Shown: positions 1-7,690, numbered from the stretch's first letter. The stretch: DNA of 18,867 bases from an uncultured Cocleimonas sp. (GCA_938041705.1 CALISP010000194.1:1-18867), one strand, 5' to 3'. Numbers and translations are program-made. The notes: generated from the sequence alone by a model not told the origin.

Positions 1-2
1 AA

Positions 3-74
3 GTTTCTAGTTTGAATGTATCAGTCGCTACGGGCGTTTGCCTGTATGAAGTGGTAAGACAAAGACAGGCATAA
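3..74 (+). CDS. rlmB: 23S rRNA (guanosine-2'-O)-methyltransferase RlmB, C-terminal fragment
   Basis: An open frame runs in from the left edge and stops with TAA at 72-74, giving 23 residues. They contain the SpoU/TrmH motif 3 signature SLNVSVATGVCLYE followed by VRQR, which closely matches the end of E. coli RlmB as I remember it. This motif forms part of the knot that binds S-adenosylmethionine and the dimer interface. RlmB methylates the 2'-OH of G2251 in 23S rRNA. Only the tail is present, so start and operon context cannot be seen. A strong hairpin terminator follows directly. The gene is a housekeeping marker and supports a gammaproteobacterial host. TrmH-family paralogues share the motif, but the VRQR ending favours RlmB. 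Confidence 0.85.
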   Translation, partial: VSSLNVSVATGVCLYEVVRQRQA

Positions 75-75
75 A

Positions 76-97
76 AAAACCTCCCTAAGGAGGTTTT
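76..97. terminator. Bidirectional rho-independent terminator between rlmB and the lipoprotein gene
   Basis: A perfect 9-bp inverted repeat, AAAACCTCC / GGAGGTTTT, has a 4-base CTAA loop. The A-run on its left and the T-run on its right let it work on both strands. It starts just after the rlmB stop and lies beyond the 3' end of the minus-strand lipoprotein gene, so it serves both convergent genes. Confidence 0.9.
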
Positions 98-138
98 CTA
101 TTTGTTTAAAGCTTGAAACTAACCTTATGGTACTAACT

Positions 139-738
139 CTAAGGTAATGAAGGCGTTGGCAAGTCTTCAAAAATATCGATCAGTTTAAAAAAGATTCTGA
201 ATGGAAAATCAGGAAAACCATCTCCAGATGATTGCAGTAAATTCACGGGCGAAGGTATATTAAATACTAAATCGTTAGACGTATTAAACGCAACATTCAC
301 AAAACCGGAATCTTCAGATTGGTATTCCTTAGAATCATTTGCAAGATTAATTATCGATGCCGCAATAAGTAAAAACTTACCTGCTGGATCACTATTTTGG
401 CGCGTTACAAGTTCTTCAAATGAAGATACTAAGGTATAAATACCTGGACCTTTATCATCAAACTGTAAGGTTACAACCGAAGTTACAATCTCGTTATCGC
501 TGTTTAAGCCCAAACTAGTCGAAGTAAGAGAGTCGTATCCAAGAAAGTTGTTTTTAGATGCTTTACTTGCAACAAACCGTAAACCATTTAATTCCCAGCC
601 TGGTCGATCTGATGTATCAACGATAGTATCAATAATAGTATTTACTGCAGAACTTCCACCACCACATGAGCTCAATAACGCAGCAAATATAAAGGTAATG
701 AAAACTAACAGAGGTTTTTTAAAAAAAGTGGTACGCAT
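139..738 (-). CDS. Hypothetical lipoprotein
   Basis: This 199-residue protein has a lipoprotein signal peptide: basic MRTTFFKK, a hydrophobic stretch at about 9-22, and lipobox LLSSC with Cys25 as the lipidated residue. Gly26 follows, so there is no inner-membrane Asp retention signal and an outer-membrane location is likely. After the Cys comes a Gly/Ser linker and an acidic, beta-rich-looking region with no motif I recognise. The ATG at 738 is preferred over the in-frame TTG at 753 because the signal peptide begins naturally there; a weak GGGAA lies upstream. It is convergent with rlmB and shares its terminator. No function can be assigned. Confidence is high for a secreted lipoprotein and nil for a specific role. 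Confidence 0.75.
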   Translation of the reverse strand: MRTTFFKKPLLVFITFIFAALLSSCGGGSSAVNTIIDTIVDTSDRPGWELNGLRFVASKASKNNFLGYDSLTSTSLGLNSDNEIVTSVVTLQFDDKGPGIYTLVSSFEELVTRQNSDPAGKFLLIAASIINLANDSKEYQSEDSGFVNVAFNTSNDLVFNIPSPVNLLQSSGDGFPDFPFRIFFKLIDIFEDLPTPSLP

Positions 739-837
739 AAGACCGGTTCCCAAAAAATTAATGTAAAATCAACGATAAATAGAATACTACTAGCAGCCAT
801 TTCTTTTCGGCCAAAAACAGTTAATATTCTCTTATAT

Positions 838-868
838 AAAGACACCCCCCCACTTTTGGCATGTTTTT
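838..868 (+). repeat. Dispersed intergenic repeat, copy 1
   Basis: The core is GACACCCCCCCACTTTT, followed after a short spacer by TTTTT and preceded by AAA. It lies in the divergent gap between the lipoprotein gene and the GST-like gene, about 165 bp before the latter. Five further copies occur in the same orientation in this window. Confidence 0.8.
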
Positions 869-1003
869 AAGTAAATTCAAAAACATATCATTGGATGATG
901 TTGTATTAATAAGTCGAAGCTTGATTACAAAATGTTCACTTCAAGCTTAAATTTATAGCATATTCTTTTAGTGCTAATAAATACCCAATTAAAGAGTTAC
1001 CGT

Positions 1004-1672
1004 ATGATCACCTTATACCAATTCCAATCTTGTCCTTTTTGCAGCAAAGTGCGCTCTTTGCTTAATCATATCGAAGAACCCTTTGAGATAGTTGAAGTAT
1101 CGCCTCTAGGAATGAAAGAGTTAGACTTCACTGATCACAAAAAAGTCCCAGTGTTAAGAGATAATGACACCGTCATAACTGAATCAGCCAAAATTATCGA
1201 TTATGTAAATAAGCATTATGCAAAGTTTCCCGCCGATGACAACACAAAAAAGTGGACCGATTGGATTGATAACACGCTAGTACATTACATTACCCCACTA
1301 GTACATTCCGATTTCAAAACCTCACGCAAAAACTTCAACCACATTATTAAAGCAGGTCAATACGGCAGGTTAAAAACAAGAATAATGCGATTTGCGGGAG
1401 CACGAGTGATGCCTAGAGTGGCGAAGAAATTACAAACCAAATACAACATCAAAGACCCCCAAGCTGAATACCTAAACGCGATCGATCATTGGTCAAATAA
1501 TGGCCTGGATGGAAAAATATTCTTTGGCGGCGATGCACCAAACTTTGTTGATTGTAGTGTATTTGGAGTTTTGAATTCCTGTCACGAACTAGGTCCAGTA
1601 AAAATGGCGATGCAACAAAATATAGCTTTTGCAGATTGGTATAATCGTTGTATGACGACAATGTCTAAGTAG
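1004..1672 (+). CDS. Glutaredoxin/GST-fold protein, prostaglandin E synthase 2-like
   Basis: This 222-residue protein begins with a thioredoxin-like GST_N/glutaredoxin domain (about 1-75). It carries a CPFC redox motif at Cys10-Cys13, a cis-Pro in KVPVL (Pro49) and the GSH-contacting TES turn near 59-61. A helical GST_C-like domain follows. The opening YQFQSCPFCSKVR and the KVPVL strand resemble the membrane-associated prostaglandin E synthase-2 group, whose bacterial members have unknown substrates. An isomerase, GSH-dependent reductase or heme/GSH-binding role is possible. ATG 1004 was chosen because the family begins right before the first beta strand and AAAGAG lies at 991-996. An in-frame GTG at 971 would add 11 residues without homology. 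There is no membrane segment, so it is probably cytosolic. Confidence 0.8.
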   Translation: MITLYQFQSCPFCSKVRSLLNHIEEPFEIVEVSPLGMKELDFTDHKKVPVLRDNDTVITESAKIIDYVNKHYAKFPADDNTKKWTDWIDNTLVHYITPLVHSDFKTSRKNFNHIIKAGQYGRLKTRIMRFAGARVMPRVAKKLQTKYNIKDPQAEYLNAIDHWSNNGLDGKIFFGGDAPNFVDCSVFGVLNSCHELGPVKMAMQQNIAFADWYNRCMTTMSK

Positions 1673-1769
1673 CTATGTCAAAGTAACTAGTCTATATAAA
1701 TACATCCAAACAACTTTTTTAAATAATATTGCATAATATCCTTCACTAAAAGATTAAAGAGGAAAACTA

Positions 1770-3203
1770 ATGAATACAACTCAACATTACATCAATGGTC
1801 AATGGACAGACTCTCAAGGTGGCAAGCCCTTTGATGTCATTAATCCCTCTACTGAAGAAGTTGCTGCAACGATTACTTTAGGTACTGAAGCCGATACTAA
1901 TGCGGCAATTGCAGCTGCTAAAGCTGCTTTCGACAGTTGGAGTATGACTACTAAAGAAGAACGTCTAGGCTACCTAAATGCCTTAGTTGAGCAGTATAAA
2001 AATCGCAGTGAAGAAATGGCACAAGCAATGTCTACTGAAATGGGAGCACCTATCTCATTGTCACAAACTTCACAAACGGGCGCTGGTCTAGGTCATCTCA
2101 AAACGACTATTCGTGAGTTAGAGAATTTCGAATTTGAGGAACACTTAAATGACAATGCACCAAATGATCGCATTCACTACGAAGCAATCGGCGTTTGTGG
2201 ATTAATCACACCATGGAATTGGCCCATGAATCAGGTCATTCTAAAAGTTGCCAATGCGTTAGCAGCAGGTTGTACATGTATACTAAAACCTTCAGAAATT
2301 TCACCACTTTCATCACTGTTACTTGCCGAAATGATTGATGCTGCTGGTTTCCCTGCAGGAGTATTCAATCTTGTGAATGGTGATGGCCCTGGCGTAGGAA
2401 GCACCTTATCTTCACATCCTGATATCGACATGGTGTCGTTTACCGGTTCAACACGTGCTGGAATACTGATTAGTAAAGCCGCGGCTGATACAGTAAAACG
2501 AGTCAGTTTAGAGCTAGGTGGTAAAGGCGCAAATATCATCTTTGCTGATGCCGATGAAAAGGCTGTAGTTCGTGGTGTTCGCCACTGTTTTCAAAATACA
2601 GGACAGTCTTGTAATGCACCAACCCGCATGATTGTCGAAAGAAGTATTTATGACCAAGCAGTACAGACAGCCATCGACACTACTCATCAAACCACAGTAG
2701 GTTTAGCGAGTGAAGAAGGACGACATATTGGTCCTGTCGTTAGTCAAATGCAATATGACAAGATTCAAGAACTGATTCAGGTAGGCATTGACGAAGGGGC
2801 TAGATTAGTTGCAGGTGGTACTGGCAAACCTGAAGGCTTTGAAAAGGGTTATTTTGTAAAGCCAACTGTATTTGCTGATGTGAATAACCAAATGGTCATT
2901 GCACGCGAAGAAGTTTTCGGCCCAGTACTTACTATCATTCCGTTTGATACAGAAGAAGAAGCTGTTGCGATCGCAAATGACACGCCTTATGGACTAACAA
3001 ATTATCTACAAACCAGTGACAAAGAACGCATTCAGCGAGTAGCTCGAAAATTACGCTCGGGCATGGTAGAAATTAACGGACAATCCCGCAGCTCAGGTTC
3101 CCCATTCGGCGGTTATAAGCAATCAGGTAACGGACGCGAAGGTGGCGTTTGGGGACTTGAAGACTTCTTAGAAGTTAAAGCAATTGGAGGTTGGGAAGCT
3201 TAA
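1770..3203 (+). CDS. NAD(P)-dependent aldehyde dehydrogenase
   Basis: At 477 residues this is a full-length ALDH-superfamily enzyme that oxidises an aldehyde to the acid with NAD(P)+. Visible landmarks are the oxyanion Asn150 in TPWNWP, Lys173 in KPSE, the cofactor-binding FTGST (224-228), the general base Glu248 in LELGG, the nucleophile Cys281 in GQSCNAPTR, and the EEVFGPV motif at 380-386. The GQSC-N-APTR context is found in a subgroup that includes semialdehyde and aromatic aldehyde dehydrogenases; the substrate cannot be deduced. A strong AAAGAGG ribosome site precedes the ATG. There is no signal peptide, so it is cytosolic. It lies 97 bp after the GST-like gene and 173 bp before the NIPSNAP gene, with a hairpin and a repeat copy in the latter gap, so co-transcription with its neighbours is uncertain. 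Confidence 0.95.
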   Translation: MNTTQHYINGQWTDSQGGKPFDVINPSTEEVAATITLGTEADTNAAIAAAKAAFDSWSMTTKEERLGYLNALVEQYKNRSEEMAQAMSTEMGAPISLSQTSQTGAGLGHLKTTIRELENFEFEEHLNDNAPNDRIHYEAIGVCGLITPWNWPMNQVILKVANALAAGCTCILKPSEISPLSSLLLAEMIDAAGFPAGVFNLVNGDGPGVGSTLSSHPDIDMVSFTGSTRAGILISKAAADTVKRVSLELGGKGANIIFADADEKAVVRGVRHCFQNTGQSCNAPTRMIVERSIYDQAVQTAIDTTHQTTVGLASEEGRHIGPVVSQMQYDKIQELIQVGIDEGARLVAGGTGKPEGFEKGYFVKPTVFADVNNQMVIAREEVFGPVLTIIPFDTEEEAVAIANDTPYGLTNYLQTSDKERIQRVARKLRSGMVEINGQSRSSGSPFGGYKQSGNGREGGVWGLEDFLEVKAIGGWEA

Positions 3204-3227
3204 ACCTCCCTACCTCAAGCTGTTTAG

Positions 3228-3256
3228 AAGACACCTCCTTACTTTTGGGTACTTTT
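3228..3256 (+). repeat. Dispersed intergenic repeat, copy 2 (divergent)
   Basis: The core is GACACCTCCTTACTTTT, then GGGT and ACTTTT. It begins 25 bp after the ALDH stop and lies about 150 bp upstream of the NIPSNAP start. This copy has the most T substitutions in the C-run. Its two ACTTTT units are 10 bp apart. Confidence 0.75.
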
Positions 3257-3275
3257 ATAGACATACTTTTCGATT

Positions 3276-3305
3276 AGCCTCGCTGAGGCTCAATTGAATT
3301 TTTTG
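3276..3305 (+). terminator. Possible terminator after the aldehyde dehydrogenase gene
   Basis: The hairpin AGCCTC-GCT-GAGGCT is 6 bp with a 3-base loop. A six-T run comes about 7 bases after the stem. The distance makes it weaker than a textbook terminator, but its position 70 bp past the stop codon fits. Confidence 0.4.
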
Positions 3306-3376
3306 TTTCTCTGATTATTTGTATTGAATCAAAGGAAAATGAGAATTTAGTTCATGAATAACACTGAGGAAAAACA

Positions 3377-3682
3377 TTGATTACTTGTTACATACGTTAT
3401 GTCATCGACCCAAAAAAAATTAATGAATTTGAGCATTATGCGAAACTCTGGATTCCTCTAGTGGCAAAATTTGGGGGTACGCATCATGGTTATTTTTTAC
3501 CTTCTGAAGGAGCTAGTAATATAGCTTTAGCTTTGTTTACATTCCCAAGCTTAACTGAATATGATAAATATCGTTTAGACTCTTTTAAGGACAAAGAGTG
3601 TTTAGAAGCTTTTGATTATGCAAAACAAACAGATTGTGTTCTAAGTTATGAACGCAGTTTCTTCAGGCCTGTGTTTAAATAA
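3377..3682 (+). CDS. NIPSNAP-family protein
   Basis: This 101-residue protein opens with MITCYIRYVIDP and contains EFEHYAKLWIPLV, GGTHHGYFLP, and a run of aliphatics before FPSL. That is the pattern of short bacterial NIPSNAP proteins, a ferredoxin-like dimeric alpha/beta barrel fold related to Dabb/ABM proteins. No catalytic role is established for this group. The start is TTG at 3377: no ATG is available, GAGGA at 3366-3370 is six bases upstream, and the resulting N-terminus matches the family. DUF3703 follows in the same reading frame 81 bases later with its own ribosome site, suggesting co-transcription. There is no signal peptide or membrane segment. Confidence 0.85.
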   Translation: MITCYIRYVIDPKKINEFEHYAKLWIPLVAKFGGTHHGYFLPSEGASNIALALFTFPSLTEYDKYRLDSFKDKECLEAFDYAKQTDCVLSYERSFFRPVFK

Positions 3683-3752
3683 AGAAACACAATAAATTAT
3701 TTCATCGTAGCCTCACTTCTCTTATCATTTTGGACAAGACGTTATAAAACAC

Positions 3753-3766
3753 AGGAGCTTATTATC
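3753..3766 (+). promoter_or_regulatory. Ribosome binding site that argues for an ATC/ATT start
   Basis: AGGAG at 3753-3757 is followed by six bases and then ATC at 3764. The NIPSNAP gene just upstream uses the same six-base spacing before its TTG. No ATG, GTG or TTG is in the right place in frame. Confidence 0.5.
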
Positions 3767-4132
3767 TTTAATCGATACTCAAAAAAAATTACTCAATTTG
3801 TTAAGGCTGAATTAGATCATGCAACTAGTGCGAGAAAATCTGAACATCCAGAGCTTGAATTTCAGCATTTAGAAAATGCTCATGTGATAGGTCAAGAATC
3901 TACTTACTGGCATGTAAAAGTGCACGTACTAATGTTGTATTGGGCTCTACGTAACGTAAAATTAAAAGAGATCTTTGGACAAGTATTACGTATCGTCGGT
4001 GCAGCAACTAAAACTGTTTTTGGATTTGTACCTCAGGGCAATACAGGTGGGGCAAATGTTAGTCCATTCAAGGTGATGCCTTTTAAACCTGAACATCAAC
4101 TTATTATTGATACTGCAAAGGCCGATGGATAA
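3764..4132 (+). CDS. DUF3703 family protein, non-canonical start
   Basis: The conserved part reads HLENAHVIGQESTYWHVKVH, then WALR, then GAATKT, GNTGG and NVSPF, the hallmarks of DUF3703, a family of about 110-125 residues with unknown function. The first ATG/GTG/TTG in frame is GTG 3884, which would delete the conserved KAEL...HLENAH segment. The open frame extends back to the NIPSNAP stop. An AGGAG sits at 3753-3757, and the codon six bases after it is ATC (3764), preceded by ATT (3761). Starting there gives about 122 residues with an N-terminus that resembles relatives (NRYSKKI...VKAEL). I infer an ATC or ATT start, or alternatively a point mutation or sequencing error in the start codon. 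No membrane segment is present in this form. Confidence 0.7.
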   Translation: MFNRYSKKITQFVKAELDHATSARKSEHPELEFQHLENAHVIGQESTYWHVKVHVLMLYWALRNVKLKEIFGQVLRIVGAATKTVFGFVPQGNTGGANVSPFKVMPFKPEHQLIIDTAKADG

Positions 4133-4134
4133 AT

Positions 4135-4153
4135 TTAGATACATCTAACTTTT
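4135..4153 (+). terminator. Weak possible terminator after DUF3703
   Basis: A short AT-rich inverted repeat, TTAGAT-AC-ATCTAA, starts three bases past the stop codon and is followed by C and four T residues. The stem is short, so confidence is low. Confidence 0.3.
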
Positions 4154-4263
4154 GTAATAAATGGGTTTCACACTTTCAAAGCTTAATAAGTTAATTGAGA
4201 AAAAGACAATAACTAAAGGAGAGTGGAGTCTTTATTAAAATTTCGCTCTAATACTCTAATAAA

Positions 4264-4293
4264 AAAGACACCCCCCTACTTTTCATACTTTTT
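4264..4293 (+). repeat. Dispersed intergenic repeat, copy 3
   Basis: The core is GACACCCCCCTACTTTT followed by CAT and ACTTTTT, preceded by an A-run. It lies 102 bp upstream of the sulfurtransferase start and about 34 bp upstream of its likely -10 box. Confidence 0.8.
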
Positions 4294-4326
4294 AATCATA
4301 TATGTAAATATTTACTCGTTATTCAC

Positions 4327-4332
4327 TATAAT
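4327..4332 (+). promoter_or_regulatory. Candidate -10 box for the sulfurtransferase gene
   Basis: A perfect TATAAT lies 33 bp before the ATG at 4366. No good -35 is seen at 16-18 bp spacing, only AT-rich sequence. Confidence 0.4.
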
Positions 4333-4365
4333 TAATTCATCTCTTTTCTCTAAGGAAACTCTTCA

Positions 4366-5232
4366 ATGTATTATCAAACGATTGTCTCTGCTGGAATTTT
4401 ATCTAAAAAAATTGAAGAACCCGAGAATGAAAATTGGGTTATTTTAGATTGCCGTGACTCTTTGATGGATAAAGAATTTGGTTATAAGTCCTACCTTGAA
4501 GGTCATATCCCCAGCGCAAGTTATTGTTATTTATATGATGATTTCTCATCACCTATAACGCCTACTACTGGCCGTCACCCTTTACCTGATATGGAGAAAC
4601 TCTCCGAAAAGCTGGGCAACTGGGGAATAGGTAAAGATACTCAAGTTGTAGTTTACGATCACATGAGTGGCGCTTTTGCAGGTCGAATGTGGTGGCAGTT
4701 GCGTAGTTTAGGTCATCAGAATGTGGCAGTTTTAGATGGTGGTTTAAAGTATTGGTTAGCGCAGAATTTACCTTTAAGTACTGATATACCTGATGTTGTT
4801 AGCAAACAATTCAATGGCATTTTTGATTCAAATCAATTGATTACGGTTGAGCAAGTTGAATCGAATCTAGAAGATAATAATAGTGAGTCGAGCTTCAGTT
4901 TGCTTGATGCGCGTGCAGCCCCAAGATATCGTGGTGAAGTAGAACCAATCGATCCTATTTCAGGCCATGTGCCTGATGCATTAAATCGTGATTTTTCAGC
5001 GAATCTAGATGAGCAAGGTTTGTTTTTATCGGCTTCTAATTTAAAAGAACAATTCCAACCCATAGTTGAACAAGCCAATAATCAACACATCGTACATATG
5101 TGTGGTTCAGGCGTTACTGCTTGCCATAATATGTTAGCGATGGAGATTGCCGGTTTATCGGGTTCTCAGCTTTATCTTGGGTCGTGGAGTCAATGGATTA
5201 CTGATCCATCTCGAACCATTGCTACAGGATAA
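4366..5232 (+). CDS. sseA: Two-domain rhodanese, 3-mercaptopyruvate sulfurtransferase type
   Basis: This 288-residue protein has two rhodanese domains in tandem, about 5-135 (inactive, with GHIPSA at 46-51) and 155-285 (catalytic). The active loop is CGSGVTA with nucleophile Cys246, the signature of 3-mercaptopyruvate sulfurtransferase; thiosulfate sulfurtransferases have a more basic loop. It moves sulfane sulfur from 3-mercaptopyruvate to thiols or cyanide through a Cys persulfide. Length agrees with SseA (about 280). No signal peptide is present, so it is cytosolic. AAGGAAA lies about 8 bases before the ATG, and a TATAAT lies 33 bp before it. The stop is eight bases from the end of the convergent PhyH gene, with no clear terminator between them. 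The neighbours do not tell which pathway uses it. Confidence 0.9.
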   Translation: MYYQTIVSAGILSKKIEEPENENWVILDCRDSLMDKEFGYKSYLEGHIPSASYCYLYDDFSSPITPTTGRHPLPDMEKLSEKLGNWGIGKDTQVVVYDHMSGAFAGRMWWQLRSLGHQNVAVLDGGLKYWLAQNLPLSTDIPDVVSKQFNGIFDSNQLITVEQVESNLEDNNSESSFSLLDARAAPRYRGEVEPIDPISGHVPDALNRDFSANLDEQGLFLSASNLKEQFQPIVEQANNQHIVHMCGSGVTACHNMLAMEIAGLSGSQLYLGSWSQWITDPSRTIATG

Positions 5233-5240
5233 AAACAGCC

Positions 5241-6101
5241 TCACATCTTAGCTTGTTGTTCAAAGAATGATGCCCCAGTAGGAACTTCTGGAAATGCCAT
5301 ATCGTATTCGCTACAGCGCACACGAGAGGTAAATTCACCTCGTACAATTTCTTCCATGTATTTACTTGGAATATGATTCACTTGAAGTGGATAAGAATCT
5401 TCGGCTACGTATTCACATATAAACAAGGTACGTGCTTTATCTGATAAATTTGGCCCTGACCCATGCAATACGCTGGAATGCATTAAACAGGCAGACCCCG
5501 CTTTACCAAAGCAAGGTACCGATTGCGTTTTCTTTTCTGCCATAACTTCAGGTGCAACAGCACCTGTATAAACTCCATTATGCCAATGCTCATAAAGTGG
5601 GCCTTTATGTGTTCCCGGTATGAGTTCTAATGGGCCATTTTCTGGGGTGAGATCATCTAAAAAAAACAGTACCGTTATCATGTCGTCATTGGTACGTGGT
5701 TCAAACAAAAAGTCTTGATGAAATTTTACCTGTGTTGCTGCCCCTGGCTGTTTTGAATTTATTTTCGAATTATTGAATTTGAGGTTAGGGCCTAGTAAGT
5801 CTTCAACCGCATCAAGCGCAGGATTATTACGCATAACTTGAAGGTAAAGTTTTGATATTTCGATTGGTGAAGCTATGCGTCGAAGCGCAGGATGTGTCGC
5901 ACTATGGCCAGGCTCGACATCAAAGCGTGGACGATTATCGTAGGTATTACCATAAGCTTTAGTGTGTTCACGACTCTCTTCTTTCCATTGGTCAAATTCA
6001 GCTTTTAGTTTCACTAAGACATCTGCATCGATTGCATTTTCTAGAAACATATAACCGTCACGATTAAATTGATCAATTTTTTCAGATGATAATTTAGGCA
6101 T
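5241..6101 (-). CDS. Phytanoyl-CoA dioxygenase (PhyH) family Fe(II)/2-oxoglutarate oxygenase
   Basis: This 286-residue protein spans the whole PhyH domain. The iron triad is visible as His128 and Asp130 in KFHQDF and His213 in VLHGSGPN, with Arg224 as the likely 2-oxoglutarate carboxylate ligand. The segment NGPLELIPGTHKG is the usual PhyH strand and turn before the distal His. Such enzymes hydroxylate an aliphatic C-H with O2 and 2-oxoglutarate. The substrate could be a lipid, an osmolyte or a secondary metabolite, and this is not an obvious EctD. ATG 6101 was chosen because GAGG lies about eight bases upstream; the in-frame ATG at 6116 would overlap that site. It is divergent from tmm across a 231-bp gap that contains repeat copy 4, so shared regulation is possible. 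Confidence 0.9.
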   Translation of the reverse strand: MPKLSSEKIDQFNRDGYMFLENAIDADVLVKLKAEFDQWKEESREHTKAYGNTYDNRPRFDVEPGHSATHPALRRIASPIEISKLYLQVMRNNPALDAVEDLLGPNLKFNNSKINSKQPGAATQVKFHQDFLFEPRTNDDMITVLFFLDDLTPENGPLELIPGTHKGPLYEHWHNGVYTGAVAPEVMAEKKTQSVPCFGKAGSACLMHSSVLHGSGPNLSDKARTLFICEYVAEDSYPLQVNHIPSKYMEEIVRGEFTSRVRCSEYDMAFPEVPTGASFFEQQAKM

Positions 6102-6158
6102 GTGTTTTAACCTCATTAAAGTAATCTACTATCCTTAAGTTAGTACAAAATAAGTTAA

Positions 6159-6189
6159 AAAGACACCTCCCTACTTTTAAGTGCTTTTT
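6159..6189 (+). repeat. Dispersed intergenic repeat, copy 4
   Basis: The core is GACACCTCCCTACTTTT followed by AAGT and GCTTTTT. It sits in the divergent gap between PhyH and tmm, 174 bp before the tmm start. Confidence 0.8.
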
Positions 6190-6270
6190 ATATCCTACAA
6201 TCTTTAAAGCTAACTAAGTAATATTACTAATTACAATGAACGCAACTCCATTGTTATAGTTGCTAACATT

Positions 6271-6301
6271 AGCTGACAATTCAGCTTTCACTTGCTATAT
6301 A
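6271..6301 (+). promoter_or_regulatory. Candidate tmm promoter with overlapping operator-like inverted repeat
   Basis: CTGACA (6273-6278) and TATATA (6296-6301) are spaced 17 bp apart, as in a sigma-70 promoter, which would place the start about 25 bp before the tmm ATG. A perfect inverted repeat, AGCTGA-CAAT-TCAGCT (6271-6286), overlaps the -35 hexamer and is a plausible regulator site. Promoter function is inference from the sequence only. Confidence 0.45.
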
Positions 6302-6332
6302 AATATTAAAAAATCACAAGGAGAATTACGGT

Positions 6333-7682
6333 ATGACCAAACGAGTTGCAATTATTGGCGCAGGCCCATCAGGGCTAGCGCAAATGCGAGCTTTCCAATC
6401 ATCAGCTCAAAAAGGTGAAGAAATCCCAGAAATAGTGTGTTTTGAGAAACAAGAAAATTGGGGCGGACTATGGAACTATAATTGGCGTACTGGGCTTGAT
6501 CAATATGGTGAGCCTGTTCATGGTTCTATGTACCGTTACCTTTGGTCAAACGGACCAAAAGAAGGACTAGAATTTGCAGACTATTCCTTTGAAGAACATT
6601 TTGGTAAGCAAATTGCTTCTTATCCTCCGCGTGCAGTGTTGTTTGATTACATCATTGGCAGAGTAGAAAAAGCAAATATTCGCGATTGGATACGTTTTAA
6701 TTCTCCTGTACGAAACGTACAACATGACCCAGAAACAAAGAAATTCACAGTAACGGCTCACGACCAAGTTAAAGATTCAACTTACAGTGAAGAATTTGAT
6801 CATGTGATTGTCGCTTCTGGTCATTTCTCTACCCCTAATGTCCCTCATTATGAAGGCTTTGAAGATTTCAATGGTCGTATACTCCATGCTCATGACTTCC
6901 GTGAAGCGCGTGAATTTAAAGGTCTAGATGTACTTTTATTAGGTACTAGTTATTCTGCAGAAGACATCGGATCACAATGTTGGAAGTATGGCGCTAAGTC
7001 GTTAACCGTTGCACATAGAACTGCTCCTATGGGATTCAATTGGCCTGATAATTGGTCAGAAGTACCTGCACTTAAAAAAGTAGACGGTAATACCGCTTAC
7101 TTTATTGATGGTACTGAGAAAGAAGTCGATGCGATTATTCTTTGTACTGGTTATAAACACTTCTTTAACTTCTTACCAGATGATTTGCGCCTTAAAACGA
7201 CCAATCGTTTAGCTGCTGCAGATCTGTATAAAGGTGTGGCGTATGTGCACAATCCAGATTTATTCTATCTGGGTATGCAAGATCAGTGGTTCACGTTTAA
7301 TATGTTCGATGCCCAAGCATGGTACGTAAGAGATGCGATCATGGGTAAAATTGAAATCCCACAAGATAAAGCAGCTTTAATAGCCGACGTTGATCAACGT
7401 GTTGCAGCAGAAGATGCGGGTGCTGACGACTATGCTGCCATTCAATATCAAGGTGATTACATCAAAGAACTAATTGATGAAACAGATTATCCTAGCTTTG
7501 ATGTTCAAGGTGCTTGCGATGCATTCTATGAATGGAAAGGTAACAAGAAGAAAGGCATCATGACTTTTAGAGATCATCCACATAAATCAATCATGACAGG
7601 TACTATGGCTCCTATACATCACACTGTATGGAAAGACGCTCTGGATGATTCGATGGATTGTTATATGCAAAATGATGTTTAA
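6333..7682 (+). CDS. tmm: Trimethylamine monooxygenase (flavin-containing monooxygenase)
   Basis: This 449-residue protein matches bacterial Tmm along its whole length and in size (about 445-460). It oxidises trimethylamine to trimethylamine N-oxide with NADPH and O2; relatives also oxidise dimethyl sulfide and indole. Landmarks are FAD-binding GAGPSG (9-14), WNYNWRTGLD, the active-site loop YLWSNGPKE with Asn73, the FMO segment FNGRILHAHDF (179-189), the NADPH Rossmann motif GTSYSAED (204-211) and ILCTGY (269-274). Tyr207 falls at a position described as important in marine bacterial Tmm, by my recollection. The C-terminal TFRDH...TGTMAP is typical. AAGGAG lies nine bases before the ATG. A two-component system follows on the same strand after a hairpin-rich 76-bp gap. 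Confidence 0.93.
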   Translation: MTKRVAIIGAGPSGLAQMRAFQSSAQKGEEIPEIVCFEKQENWGGLWNYNWRTGLDQYGEPVHGSMYRYLWSNGPKEGLEFADYSFEEHFGKQIASYPPRAVLFDYIIGRVEKANIRDWIRFNSPVRNVQHDPETKKFTVTAHDQVKDSTYSEEFDHVIVASGHFSTPNVPHYEGFEDFNGRILHAHDFREAREFKGLDVLLLGTSYSAEDIGSQCWKYGAKSLTVAHRTAPMGFNWPDNWSEVPALKKVDGNTAYFIDGTEKEVDAIILCTGYKHFFNFLPDDLRLKTTNRLAAADLYKGVAYVHNPDLFYLGMQDQWFTFNMFDAQAWYVRDAIMGKIEIPQDKAALIADVDQRVAAEDAGADDYAAIQYQGDYIKELIDETDYPSFDVQGACDAFYEWKGNKKKGIMTFRDHPHKSIMTGTMAPIHHTVWKDALDDSMDCYMQNDV

Positions 7683-7690
7683 ATAGAAGA

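Noticed and set aside
548..766. Plus-strand 72-codon frame opposite the lipoprotein gene
   Set aside because: The minus-strand lipobox signal peptide is convincing, and the plus-strand frame shows no motif.
2231..2539. Minus-strand 102-codon frame inside the aldehyde dehydrogenase gene
   Set aside because: It covers the ALDH cofactor and catalytic region in antisense and has no ribosome site or recognisable motif.
4223..4447. A 74-codon GTG frame across repeat copy 3 and into the sulfurtransferase gene
   Set aside because: It translates the repeat and the next gene out of frame, and its AAAGGAGA is directly adjacent to the GTG, too close to work. The composition looks random.
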